Shown here in pieces: positions 1 through 11,453 of a stretch of 64,000 nucleotides of DNA. How positions within the stretch are numbered: position 1 is the first letter of the stretch; the number at the start of each line of letters is the position of its first letter. Both the position numbers and the translations under genes were made by a program. Source of the DNA: Pholiota molesta (taxonomy: Eukaryota; Basidiomycota; Agaricomycetes; Agaricales; Strophariaceae); assembly GCA_014925825.1 (NCBI GenBank), contig JACGCK010000059.1, forward strand, positions 186,001 through 250,000. The letters are read 5' to 3'. Under the pieces are notes generated by a model that was given only the letters and a program-made list of their open reading frames with translations, was not told the DNA's origin and ran no database searches.

Positions 1-698
1 AGGGCGTAAGACGATCCATATTCCGGCAGCCTTGGCTGCGTCGTACAACGGTTGTAAAGCGCGGAAGCCATTGAAATCGACTACTCCGGGGGCTGGGTTG
101 ATCAAACCCATGTGGGTGTATACACTGACAGCGTTCATTCCTGCAGCTTTGACCTTTTCAAGAATGTCGGGCCACAGATCAGGAACGGGCAGCCTGAATG
201 TGTGAAACTCTCCAGAGCTACACATTTCAAGTCAGCGAATCTAGTGAAGGAGAAAAATCGGTGCAAAACATACTGCAAGAAGATGCGCTGGCCTTTCAGA
301 ATCAGGCTGTAGTTGTCGAATTGAACATCTGGGGTTCTAGCACGAATATTCAGCTGGGAAGAAGCATGTTCCACAGACGATGCTTCTGGTGTGCGGTCGA
401 AGAGTGATGACCTGGCGACAAAGCCTTGAAGCTGCGAAAAACTTAGAGGATGTGTCGGAGCCAGCTGAGTTGTCGTGAAGATGAAGGCCGCCGAAACTAG
501 ACAAGTTAATCCAACAAACCATCCCGACTTTCGCTTTCGCTTGGGACCGTCAAGCATGATTGGGGTATCAAAACCCGACATCAGGGACTTCCAAGTGTTT
601 GGGGTGGAATACGTTGCATGCTGGGGTAATTCTTCCTTCTTAAACGACGATGACATGGGGTCCGGTTCAGCTCTCAATTTCGTAGAAGCAGGCAGCAT
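1..698 (-). CDS. GH35 beta-galactosidase, copy A, 5' part only (cut by window edge)
   Basis: This is the start of a family 35 glycoside hydrolase, which removes terminal beta-galactose from galactan, pectin or hemicellulose side chains. Exon 1 is 274-698, followed by an intron at 218-273 (GT...AG) and exon 2 at 1-217. The splice joins the strand before the barrel to the conserved 'HSGEFHTFRLPVPDLWPDIL' stretch, and reading stops near 'IWIVLRP', just before the active-site region. A membrane segment (about residues 60-80, 'WFVGLTCLVSAAFIFTT') follows a basic KRKRK stretch and about 55 hydrophilic residues, so it resembles a type II signal anchor more than a cleaved signal peptide. Start at 698 gives MLPAST; an inner Met (MSSSF, 656) is an alternative. 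The region is nearly identical to 10756-11453. Relative to copy B it lacks four codons near the start and carries a few extra around residue 100. The remainder lies left of the window. Confidence 0.85.
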
Positions 699-950
699 CT
701 AGGTCGGGCCCCTCGATTCCGGTATTTTTCAAGAGTGACGAACGGGTCCTATGACCAGATTGTGTGGCTAAGAAGATGGAAGGAATAGATCATGGAGCAA
801 GAAGAACAGAGCCGGTCCGCTGCTGGGCATCGTTCAAGAAAACGTCAACAGGACACCCTCTACGCGTGACTCGCAGTCAAGCGACAGTGTTGCCAAATAA
901 GGAAGATTGATTCCAGCGGTCGCAGTGACAAGTTGGTCGACTCATGCATC
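699..950 (-). promoter_or_regulatory. Upstream region of GH35 copy A, duplicated at the second copy
   Basis: The sequence upstream of the copy A start matches the region upstream of copy B (about 11454-11750) almost base for base for the first ~170 bp, then in blocks separated by small indels until about 950. The duplication therefore carried the 5' flank and probably the promoter. I see no clear TATA box. Confidence 0.5.
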
Positions 951-2720
951 CTGCCCCTCTGACATGACCTACCGTCGAACCTACCTGTCGTGGTTCCTTA
1001 CTTGGTGCCATCCGCGCCACACCCTTCCATGCCTCCTCCCGCCCGAACACCATCGCCCCTCGCAAAGCCCTCCCGTGCGCATCGCCACCGCCTCCGATCG
1101 CCCTTCGTACACACACTCCATTCCCTCGTGCTTAACGTTCCAGCAGCGCCTCCGGAGCGTCCTTACCACGACGAACATCCCGGGGCCGGCGAGCGCAGCT
1201 GGCGATCTGGATTCTGGACGACATCGGAGCCCACGCATCCGACTTGAGATCGCTGCCGCTGTCCGTGCTGCTTGGATCCTGCGCGCCGTCGTGCCCACGG
1301 ACCACGATCCTGGCGTGTCCGTGCCCCCCGGGTGAGTGGATCTCGTCTCATATCCCTTTCTCTCCGCGTCGCGCTCACATCAGTCACCTAGGTACCACCA
1401 ACGGCCTCCGGCAAGAGCCCCGCGTCAGCGATCCGCAGGCTGTTCGCACACCGGAGCATAGAGGCGACGACGGCGACGACGTTCAGACACACGGCGTGGC
1501 TTGAACGACAGCGGCTCGATTCGTGGCGGGGTCCTTAGTGGACGAGAGTACGCCGCACAGCTGCGGGACGGTATCGTTGCGAGCGTCGGCATTCAGATCG
1601 TGCGGACACCGTCCTGCGCCCAGGTAGGTGGTTCTCCTCTCCTCTCCCCTCAACATCGCGCTCACAGCAGTAAGCTAGGCGTCCCGGCGACACCGCAACG
1701 ACACTACTACAACAGAGACCAGCATATACAAACACCGGAGGAGACTCAGCAACAAGACGACGACGTTACGGTACGGGATGGGCGACTCACCTGTGGATCG
1801 GACGACAACCGCGCCACTCGCGAAGGGACGAGAGCGCCGGCGCACAGCTGCAGGACACCGTCAGTGCGGCCTGAACGCACCAGCAGCAAGACCATACGCC
1901 CAACGAAACGCCCGCAGACAACAATCGGCCGGACATCGGACGCGCACCAGCCAGACTGCAGATCGCACGGATCGTGGTCCATGGGCACAACCACAGGGCG
2001 CAGCAGTTACTTACACAGCACAGCCAGGGCGGCCGCAGCACCCAGGTGTGTCGATCCTCTCGCCGTCGCGCCCACTGCAGTGAGCTCGGCAACACGGCGG
2101 CGGCGCGACGACCTGCCGCACGCGATCCACAGACCCGCACGATAAACGGAACTCGGAGCATCATCGGCAACGAGACGACGACGTTCGGATACGGGATGCG
2201 CACCTTGGACGACAAGGGCTCGACTCGCGCGAGGGGTACGGGGACGAAAGCACCGGTGCGTAGCTACGACCTTGCCTTCACCGCAGAGGACTTACTCACT
2301 GCATCACAGCCTCGAAGACGATAGCGCCCGCCGATACGACTGGCCGACAAGCCACAGCAACACACGCTGACGTGTGGCAGAGGAAACATGGGTCATCAAC
2401 GCGACGATTGCTGTTGGCGACGAGGTGGGCAACGTACCAGGTGCGGAAGGCCACGAAGGCAAGCGGTCTGCGAGGGCGCACCGCACCGCGAGGGCATCAG
2501 CGAGTGCAGCGCGATTCGATCGTGCAGGAACGACTCAAAGTCAACGGGCGCCGCCTTTGTGCAGGCCCTGCGGGATGGCTCGTCCTGGCTCACGAACGAC
2601 GGTTCCATTCCCCAACGCGGACCTTACCGACGAGGACGACAACGACTAGAAGGCCGATGGCATGAATCCGAGGACGGCATCCTTGCTGCCTCGGGATACG
2701 GGTGAGCATGGTCATTAAAA
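951..2720. repeat. GC-rich block of degenerate repeats, no recognisable gene
   Basis: This block is visibly richer in G+C than its neighbours and full of CG dinucleotides. Related units recur: 'gacgacgtt' openings at about 1478, 1758 and 2182 are each followed within ~100 bp by similar words such as 'cgcacagctgcgggac' / 'cgcacagctgcaggac'. Pyrimidine-rich segments that look like plus-strand introns (GTGAGT...CTAG near 1332-1391, GTAGGT...CTAG near 1624-1678) share a 'cgcgctcaca' core. The long reading frames on both strands have no family motif I know and are expected in GC-rich DNA. It may be a decayed repeated gene or a satellite-like expansion. Confidence 0.4.
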
Positions 2721-3745
2721 CATCCATAGCATTGGCTTACCCTGGAATTATCCAGCACCGCGGCTGGCTGACCCAGTCACGCAAGGGCACGGCGCCGGTG
2801 TAGCGCGCATAATCGGCGAGGACGAAAGGCCTTTTCAGGCGCCATGAGTGGCGGTAAGCAATATTACGAATGCAGATACTAGTAGCGATCTACTTACTAT
2901 GCGTTCCAGGTGAGCGTTGAAACGCGAAGGCCTATCTGCAGAGGGAGAAATACATTAGTGTGGTGCGTGTGCCATGCTGAACGACATGCACTCACTTCGT
3001 CTCATAGACGCCGCCTCTGTCCAAGACTTGTACGCCGCAAGGAATGCGACGGCGCACCCAGGTTCTGAACGGCTGTGTGCTGTAGCCGACGTAAGGTGCG
3101 GCGCGTTAATGGTCTGGCTTATCACTTAAAAATGACGACGGCTCACTTGCAGGACAGGCGCACCATATCGCCATCGACGAGTGGACGTGCGGAGGAGGGC
3201 AGCGCGAGCAGACCGTCGAGGTCGGCGGGATAGAGTGAGCGAAGAGGAGAAGTGGATATCAGGAGAGGAGACCAGAGGAGAACAGAGGAGAGCGGGATGA
3301 GGGAATGAGAGGAACATCTATAGTCTTATATACTGCTTTGGTAGATGTGTACGTACATAGAATGAAAACGGTGGCATTGCAAACATCTCGGCTAGGGTCC
3401 ACAAGCGCTAAGCGAATCTTCGATCCACATCTCCTCCTCCGTTTTCTCGTCCGCGTCTGTTGCTCATCCTCGCCTGTGTCTTGTATACCATAGCTGTTAT
3501 CAATAAGAAATTTTATAGCCCATTTTAAAACACCTAGATTACAGAAAAGCGAGCTCATTATTGTGGTTTATTCGTTATTGAGTGTGGAGTTCATGTTTTC
3601 TACATTTTCAAAATTGTAAACCTCGTCTGCACATTGGCCAAGTACAATTGCGACCCACACACCCAGTAGTCCCTGACCCGGTAAGACCCACTCCTATGTC
3701 GTAAAACTAAAGGAAAACGGCACTAGAATGCTTCTTCCATGCATT
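2721..3745. other. Intergenic stretch with splice-like fragments, no supported gene
   Basis: Minus-strand fragments between about 2750 and 3240 look coding over short distances and have good splice consensus at some ends, for example donor GTGAGT at 2990-2995 and acceptor CTGCAG at 2936-2941. Joining them all requires a 19-nt intron at 2879-2897, which is too short, so I do not call a gene. From 3300 to 3745 the DNA is AT-richer and I see nothing. Confidence 0.3.
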
Positions 3746-4480
3746 GCCCCGAACCTAAGCATTCAGAAATGCAGCGATTTGCAGGCGGAAAGTTCAAGCG
3801 CGCCATCTTCGCTGGCAACGCACCCGAGCGGACCCTTGATGGCACTAGTAGCGGCGTTTGAGGTGGGTTTTTTAGGTCCCCGTGCGATGCGCAATGGGCT
3901 GGAAATGCGAAAGGGGGTGGGAGGAGAGGGTGGTGTTCGGTACGGATATCCTTGCCTGCCCCAAGCTAGCCGCTCCAAATTTCTGGTGTCCAGTAGAATT
4001 GCATTGGGGCTATGTATTACCACATTTTTTAGGCTCCCAGATGGAATTGAGAAGAGCGCAGCGGACGCGCTCTGCAAGCTCTGAGATTGGATTGATGACA
4101 TCTTGATATCCGTCGTCTCGTACATCCCACCGCATCGAGGTCGCAGCAATTAACGAAGATAATAGTACTGTAAGCATGTATCTAGTATACGGGCCTGATT
4201 TGAGATAGATACATAGTCTTTCTGCGTATCAAATGGCGAATTGGAAGAGGAGCGCGTTGTCATACGCTGAGGACTTCATTTCCAAACACCCATCTCTGCG
4301 TTTAACTGGAATAAAATTTTAATTTATTATAGACTAGATAAAGCTAACCATGGTTACATCTGTCCGTAATCTGTAATGAAACTCTGTGCCCTTTTGAGAG
4401 AAATGTACATTGTGTCACATTCAGTGCCGGCGCCTAAAATGGTGGCATGGTACGCACAGCGGTTTGCACGCGGCAACAAG
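3746..4480. repeat. Tandem repeat unit 1 (~735 bp)
   Basis: This unit is repeated about 838 bp downstream (4585-5310). Shared landmarks include 'ccccgaacctaagcattc', 'ttcaagcgcgccatct', 'ttttttaggtccccgtgcga' and, at the far end, 'ggcgcctaaaatggtgg'. The copies differ by many substitutions and small indels, so the duplication is old. Both copies keep related short open frames on both strands. One minus-frame stretch contains 'SASAALFS(I/M)PSGSLK' in each copy, but I recognise no family. Confidence 0.7.
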
Positions 4481-4584
4481 CTACCAACTGCACCTTGGTT
4501 CTGTCCGCTCCAATGCAACTTGAAATAACGGTTGAATTTTACGACCATTCAGCGTTGCAAAATTACCAAACTCCTTAATCGACG

Positions 4585-5310
4585 CCCCGAACCTAAGCAT
4601 TCGCAAATGCATCTTCTTGCAGGCGGAAGGTTCAAGCGCGCCATCTACGCTAGCAACGCACCCGAGAGAGCCCTTGATGGCACTAATAACGGCACTTTAC
4701 GTGGCTTTTTTAGGTCCCCGTGCGATGCGCAATGGACGGGAAACGCGAAACGGGGTGGGGAGAGGACTGGAGAGGATCATGCTCGGAACGGGCATCCTCG
4801 TTACCTGGCCGTTCCAAATCTCTGGTATCCGGTAGAATAACATTGGGGCTATGTATTACCACATCTTTTAGGCTCCCAGATGGCATTGAGAAGAGCGCAG
4901 CGGACGCGCTCTGCACGCTCTGAGATTGAGTTGATGGCATCTTGATTTCCATCGTCTCGTACATCCCATCGCATCGGGGTCTCAGAAATCAAAGAGAATG
5001 TTAGTACTGTATACATCTACGTGATCTATTACACAGATTTGAAATTGATGCTTTTCCTGTGTTTCAAATGGCGACCTGGAAGTGGAGGAGCGCGTTGTTA
5101 TAACTTTAAGATTGCTTAATCTCTGAATACCCGTCTCTGTGTTCAATTCGAATGTTGATTTCAATGATTACAGGCAGCCAATTATAACCGCATCTGCCTT
5201 TTCTCTGTGATGCAAATGTGCGCCATTTCGAGGGCATGTGTTGTGCCACATTCAGTACGGGCGCCTAAAATGGTGGGCCGTGACACACTACTTACACGCG
5301 GCGCTTACCT
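4585..5310. repeat. Tandem repeat unit 2 (~725 bp)
   Basis: This is the second copy of the 3746-4480 unit in the same orientation, separated from it by about 100 bp. The spacing of shared words drifts from 838 to 828 bp across the unit, consistent with small deletions. No terminal inverted repeats or transposase were seen, so it is more likely a segmental duplication or an old repeat than an active element. Confidence 0.7.
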
Positions 5311-6800
5311 CGTTCGCTCGCGGGCACTACCAAAGGCTTCTCAAAGAAAAATTTCCACCCACTGAATGTATAGTAGAAACCAATCTATTTTGTGATTCTC
5401 TTTGTACATTCTTCCATGTGTAGAGCTCAAGAGGCCGAAAACAACAAATTTCAATTCGAGAGTAATGACGGAGTGTGCAGATGCGACATAAATGATGTGA
5501 TGTCAAGCCGCTGGCAATGCTTCAACCTCCCGTGTACACTAAATATTTTAATAGAAAGCGGCTTTATAGAAGACTATTTCTTGTATGTTTCTTTGAGCAG
5601 TCTGTGGGCATGCTTATTTGATGCTTATACCGTATTGGTGACATTGGCGCTCGCGACTCATGCTTCCGAAGGCGCAAAGTTACGGTTACGGAGCCTAATT
5701 GCACTGAATTACGTTTGCCGTACCTAGCTTAAAAGTTTTATGATATTCCCGCTCGCAACGCTTCAACCCTGCTAGATTTGTGTGCCCATTCTCATGCCGA
5801 ATTTCAGCCAGAGGGCAGTAGCAAAGATTTCATTGGGATGTACATAAGTAAGTAGCCGTGCGAGATACTCATTTACTAGTCTGAATTTAATGATATTACC
5901 AATGCTTCTGATAACGTTAGTAGAAGTAAGCGGGTTTTCGGATTTGCAGCGGCGGTTTGGGGATGGAGGCGATGGGCTGGATTCGGAAGTCCATTATGTA
6001 CTTGAATTGCGTCCATGATACCATACACGGTTGTTGATATTGTTGGCGTGATCGGACCCGAGTCAGCGATATCGAAGCCACTATGTCCTAGATAGTTACG
6101 TCCAGGTGGTATTATGTATAAGGGAAGATTTGTGATTCCCGGAGATGATTAATGTAGAATGTATGGGTAGTAGGCAAATATTTCATCGGACTTGGACAAC
6201 TGTAAAGAAAAGAAATCTATTGCTTAGAGTATTAGAATAATAAAGGATAATAGAGAAAGGAATCGAATCTCAGGAAGGGTTGAACGAGTATGGAGGAGGA
6301 GGGTAATTTAAGGCTAATTCATCCCTGAGCCGTGAATCATGATCTTGCAGGGGTCGGGACCAGTAACAGTCGTTTGGGTCTAAGGATTATGTCTGTGAAT
6401 TTGCCAGCGTGCATTCCAGAATTCAGTAATCGGAGAAGTGGTGATGGAGACGTGGAAGAATTGGGCCGGCTTGGCGTGCTAGGAGTATAAAGACTGGAGA
6501 GTTTTGGACGGAATCTGTACCATTCTAACCCGTCCTAATGCCATATTCATTTCCTATTCTGCTGTGTCCGTCACGTCCATGGCCCTATTTTTATCTACGA
6601 CTATGTAAATGTGAGTACTCTATTGTACATCTTCTCTTCGAAATAACGCGCTCTGATTCAAGTTATCTCTAGCTTTGTTTGTTCTCTCTGATTTAAGCGC
6701 CCGTGTGTTGCGGAAGATCAGATTCTGATTTCACACAGCCACATCGCTTCTGTGGCTTTATATTTCCGTGTAAGATGTCTCTTTCTATGTCTGGATTGCT
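5311..6800. other. AT-rich intergenic stretch, nothing recognised
   Basis: No reading frame with a family motif, no RNA gene and no clear repeat was seen here. A 111-residue open frame at 5392-5727 has no intron-like boundaries or known motif and is probably chance. Confidence 0.4.
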
Positions 6801-8160
6801 GTCGCCATGCTAATCTCCCCAAATTCGATTTTTAGACTTCCCGTCATCTTGCTTTCTTGCCCTTATCATTAATTGCACTTCAAGTTTGTCCTGGACCCGG
6901 GCTGCATGCTGTCTGACATTATAATCTGCAAGTCATAACCTATTTTTCTTCTTACACGGTTACACCTGGTACTCACTTCAAAGTTGATGCTTAGATCATT
7001 CATCAAGTTTAATTCGATTTTTCGAGTTCCCGTGGCTGTCAATGTGAGATCTCGACCATCCCAAATTTTGATTCGAGTTTCCGAGTTCCCATGGCTGTCA
7101 ATCATATCAACAGTTCCCATGGCCGTCAACATAAGATCTTATGGCGGCAGCCTCATATTTCGAAGATTCACAGCTCGGATTGGTATATTCGGAGTGTAGT
7201 GGCACTAATCAGGCGCCAAAATTCTAATTAGATATTTGGGTTTCCCGCGAGCAATGTTATATCCCAGATGTGAGTGATTTGGAATGTCTTAATTATGTCG
7301 TGGCAGCTCAAGCGCTCATATTCCAACTAGATTTTTGAATTTCTCGTGAGCACGGTGTCGCTCTCTTTGAATCTAGTGAAATTTGGTATTTGGATTTCTT
7401 ACGAGATCACTTATAAGCCACGTGTATGTGGTTCTTGACACTTCCAATCACTATTCCTGCCTGATTTTGCCTCTTCAAATTCTGGTGGTTGTATAGTGAG
7501 TGTTTCTATTTTCCGAGTTCTGTATTGGCACTGATTAAGCGCTCATATTCTAGTTAGATATTCGGATTTCCCGTGAGCAATGCCTATGGTCTAGTTTCGC
7601 TCTATTCGAACTTTATGAAATTTGGTATTTGGATTTCCCACGAGATGACTGATGTGTGGTTTCTTGAGTTCTCAGCACTCCCAATCATCTGATTTTGCTG
7701 TAATTAATAGGAGATGTGTTTCGTAGGAATGTCATTTTGGTTGTGAGTGATTCACATTGGAATACCCGCAAAGTTGTCTGATTTACTTTTGTTTGGCCTT
7801 GCAGATAACGTGAATCCATATTGTGATTCCTCGAATTCTGGATGCATTTACGACTGTTGAGATCTGGCTTGATCAGTGAGTTTTAATGTTGATATTCGGA
7901 AGAATTAGACTAATCGACGGATAGGGTTTACTGCGCGTTTGCGCATATTTTTCGCATGAACTTGAAGAAGCCATCCATGATGCTTGCCCACATAAACGAA
8001 CATAAACTCGGCCGCACAGTTGTTGATTTCCAGAGAATTAGACTAATTGACGAGTTGGCGCGTATGTTTCGCACGGACCCGATTGCACATCCGTAGCACT
8101 TGCTCGCACAAAGCCGCGTAGTACTTGTAAGTTCTTCCATTTTATTTCATTGAAAACTAG
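6801..8160. repeat. Degenerate short-repeat tract, AT-rich
   Basis: Several words recur. 'Ttcgatttttcgagttcccgtgg'-like blocks occur near 6830, 7015 and 7070. 'Gcgctcatattctagttaga'-type blocks followed by 'tttcccgcgagcaatg' occur near 7215, 7310 and 7545. 'Gaaatttggtatttggattt' followed by a similar ~80-bp tail occurs near 7380 and 7615. A last pair, 'agaattagactaat(c/t)gacg' followed by 'tttcgcac/tttcgcat', lies at about 7907 and 8034. Copies are imperfect and spaced roughly 100-240 bp apart. No coding potential was seen. It is probably a decayed repeat array in the long spacer between the GH35 copies. Confidence 0.55.
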
Positions 8161-8280
8161 CTAACTGGACTTAGAGTGTACGTACATAGATAGATGCGGA
8201 GTGCGGATAGCCTTGCCCTTCGGGGGGGCTGCACTCTGCGCGCATTGTACCAGAACCCGATTGGACATTGTGACCTACGC

Positions 8281-11200
8281 TCATTTCAGAAAATATACCT
8301 CCGTTTGGGTCATTTTGGCAGAGAAAACCGCCCTTTTCACTCTGGATTTGCACCGAAAAAGACAGAAATCAGCAAAAAGAAAGGACTGGAAACATACCGA
8401 GACCTTCTTCGAGCGCGTCGACAGCTGCAACCGTCGGTCCGTCCACGACCCATCATCAAACGCCCCCTGCACCTCCGGCAAACTATCCTTCCACTTCCAC
8501 CCCGTCAACCTCGGCACCTCCAGCGCCCTCAACGCCGCCCCCGTGCCCAGCGCCCCCACAAAGCCCCCCTCCCCCGTCAGCGCCGCCGACGCAGCGCCAT
8601 CCCGCGCCACTTGCACGCCATTCCACGTCACCGCCCGCACCGCCCGCGGCGCGACGACCGTCAGCCGCACCCCCGTCTTCAGATCGCCCCGCAGCGCGAG
8701 CGTCGCCCCCTCAATCGCCGCGCCGCGCACGAGGTACGGCCCGCCGACGAGCACCGACGTGTTCGTGCCGACGCCCCAGTACGCGCGGAGCGGATCGCTC
8801 TTGTCGCCCGCGAGGACGGGCGCCCAGAACGTCGCGGCCGTCGCAGAGTCCGCGTAGAGCACCAGCTGCGTGTCGGAGTCCCACACGGTGACGAGGCCCT
8901 CGATGCCCGCGAGGAAGCTGATGATGGTCGTCCCCTCGGGGAGGCTGGCGCTGTTCGTGAAGAGCACTGCAGGCGATTGGCCGCTGTGCAGTGGGTTGGG
9001 CGTGCCGGTCAGCTGCAACGCGGCCTCGTGGGCCTGAGAAGAGTTTCCATGAAGGAAGAGGATATCGCGCTTGTCAATAGTGCTGGCGTAGAATATCTGT
9101 GCTGTCGAGTACGCGAGTTTCGATGAGGCGCCGAAGGAATAATCGGTGACTATGACTTTCGACTCTCGACCGCCCAAAGTGATATCGGGCGCAACCACCG
9201 GGATCTGCAAAGCAGCACCGGAAAAGGTTACATTCAGCTTGAACGTCGTGACCGCGCTGTATAGAACCCGGATTAACTACAGTTCCAGCATGGCAGATCT
9301 CGCGCACTGCGGTACTCACGTGGAGGTAGAGCTCGCTTGCCGGGCGATATAGAATGCGGCGCCAGTATCGGGATTTCGCAACAATGTGATGAATGCCGCG
9401 CTATTGGTAGCAACAGAGAGGCCGGTAGACGCGTCTGCGATCCAGTCGGTCTTGTAGAACTCTGGCGAGCTCCGAAGGAACAGTGCTTGCCGCTTGAGTT
9501 CGTCGAATTTGGTCGTGAGCTCCCTTGATTCAGCAATCTGGGGCACATCTGAGTTCTCTTGTCAAGTGCAGAATTGAGTGGAGAGATAGTTACCGTTGCG
9601 CCATAGTCGTACGAGGTATAGACACCGTGGAAGGGAATCGCGCCCCATGATGTACCACTTTTCGGAAACATAAGAATATCATTTCGAATGAGAGAGCCAA
9701 CAGTACCTACCCAAATATCATGTAGTAGCTGATCAACTTGGCATTGCTCGCCCAAAGCTGAAGGTTGAAGACAGATTGAAAGTCAGGTCCAGTCAAAGTG
9801 CGGCACGGAGCGTAGCCTAACAGCGCGAAGATTCGAAATTAGAATAAATAAACAATCAAGGAAATAATTCACCTGGCGCGGTTGGTCCCCAAGCATCAAA
9901 GGATCCTCCTTGGAATTCTTTCAAACGAATTGTATGTGAGGGAAAGATCAAAGAGGTATAGGAAAACAGAATCATACCGGGAATATACCAAGCTTGTGAG
10001 GGATTCACTTTCGCATGGTAGGTGTGGTAGTTGGTCGTAACGGGACTCCACACAGTCGGGTTTGAACAGTCAAAACCTTGTGGGTATGAATCAAGTCTAA
10101 TGCGACGTGTTGAAGTTTGAAAATTTGATTGACAAAATTTATGCTGCTTACCCGTAGAGATCGACAGCGCCCTACAAGGAGTTATGAGTTGGTTGATTAA
10201 ATATATAGCAAGCTGGCCTACAGTTCCATTAATAAAATTGCTCCCTTCACCAGGATCGTTGTATGTGAGAGGGACAACAATGTCCGAATTGTGATATACT
10301 TCCTCAAGTTCTGAGAAATACTCCGCATGGCTGATTGGGTTTTGCGAATATTCATTGTCTATTGAAATTGTAAATAGCGAGGTATAAACAAAAATGATCG
10401 TCGAGACTTACCAACTTGAATCGCTACATTCTTTATCGTTAATATACCTCTCTAGTAAAAATATTTGTACTCGTACCGATAACTGGTCCTCCTGAGCTAA
10501 TTTGATTGGGAGCAGTGACTTCGATAATTCCTTGAATATAAGCCTGCCATGCAGCGTTCCAGTCAGTAGCGTTTGTTCGCAGCTGGCCTGCGATTTCAGA
10601 GGTGGCCCAATGAGCTATACCTCCTGCGGTCGTCTCCGCGTTAATGTACTAATAACACCAATGAGTGAAAGCTTCAGGATCATATCGAAAGCTACGAACA
10701 GGTCCTAAAATAGTTTGTCAGGTTTAGAGGATGATGTTGAATGATGTCACTCACCAGGGCGTAAGACGATCCAGATTCCGGCAGCCTTGGCTGCGTCGTA
10801 CAAAGGTTGCAATGCGCGGAAGCCATTGAAATCGACTACGCCGGGGGCTGGGTTGATCAGACCCATGTGGGTGTATACACTGACAGCGTTCATTCCTGCA
10901 GCTTTGACCTTTTCGAGAATGTCGGGCCACAGATCAGGAACGGGCAGCCTGAATGTGTGAAACTCTCCAGAGCTATACGTTTCAAGTCAATCAATCTAGT
11001 AAGGGAGAAATTTTGATACAGGACATACTGCAAAAAGACACGTTGGCCTTTCAGAATCAGGCTGTAGTTGTCGAATTGAACATCTGGAGTTCTAGCACGA
11101 ATATTCAGCTGGGCAGGAGCATGTTCCACGGATATGCGGTCGAAGAGTGATGACCTGGCGACAAAGCCTTGGAGCTGCGAGAAACTTAGAGGATGTGTCG

Positions 11201-11453
11201 GAGCCAGCTGAGTTGTCGTAAAGATGAAGGCCGCCGAAACTAGGCAAGTTATTCCAACAAACCATCCCGACTTTCGCTTTCGCTTGGGACAGTCAAGCAT
11301 AATTGGGGTATCAAAGCCCGTCATCAGGGACTTCCAAGTGTTTGGGGTGGTATACGTTGCATGCTGGGGTAAATCTTCCTTCTTAAATGACGATGACATG
11401 GGGTCCGGTTCCTTCTTCAGATGAGCTCTCAATTTCGTAGAAGCAGGCAGCAT
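8281..11453 (-). CDS. GH35 beta-galactosidase, copy B, C-terminally truncated
   Basis: Exons (5' to 3'): 11453-11029, 10972-10755, 10704-10700, 10648-10477, 10423-10412, 10358-10222, 10171-10152, 10096-9978, 9917-9883, 9816-9711, 9657-9594, 9537-9320 and 9256-8281, giving about 835 residues. An N-terminal membrane segment is followed by the GH35 barrel. The acid/base Glu lies in 'QVDNEY' (codon 10351-10353). The nucleophile Glu in 'YIPEFQGG' is split by the 9918-9977 intron. Middle beta domains follow ('WGVGTNTSVLVGGPYLVRG'). Three exons are tiny (5, 12 and 20 nt) but keep 'RPGPYINAE', 'VIAIQVDNE' and 'GAVDLYG' in frame. Fungal GH35 enzymes usually reach about 1000 residues. Here similarity stops near 'FDDGSWTD' (about 8425), followed by about 50 unrelated residues and a stop, so the C-terminal jelly-roll part is missing. 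The catalytic domain is intact, but stability is uncertain and this could be a pseudogene. Confidence 0.85.

Noticed and set aside
1501..2145. 214-residue plus-strand open frame
   Set aside because: Arg/Thr/Ser-rich composition, overlapping long frames on the other strand and intron-like segments inside it. It is best explained by high GC.
2740..3320. A multi-exon minus-strand gene with fragments such as 'RTWVRRRIPCGVQVLDRGG' and 'RPFVLADYARYTGAVPLRD'
   Set aside because: Joining the exons requires a 19-nt intron at 2879-2897, far below the splicing minimum. No start and no known motif.
6250..6280. 'gaatcgaatctc' resembling a tRNA T-loop
   Set aside because: No anticodon arm or acceptor stem at the right distance on either strand.
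8194..9126. 310-residue plus-strand frame
   Set aside because: Antisense of the last GH35 exon; Arg-rich with no motif.
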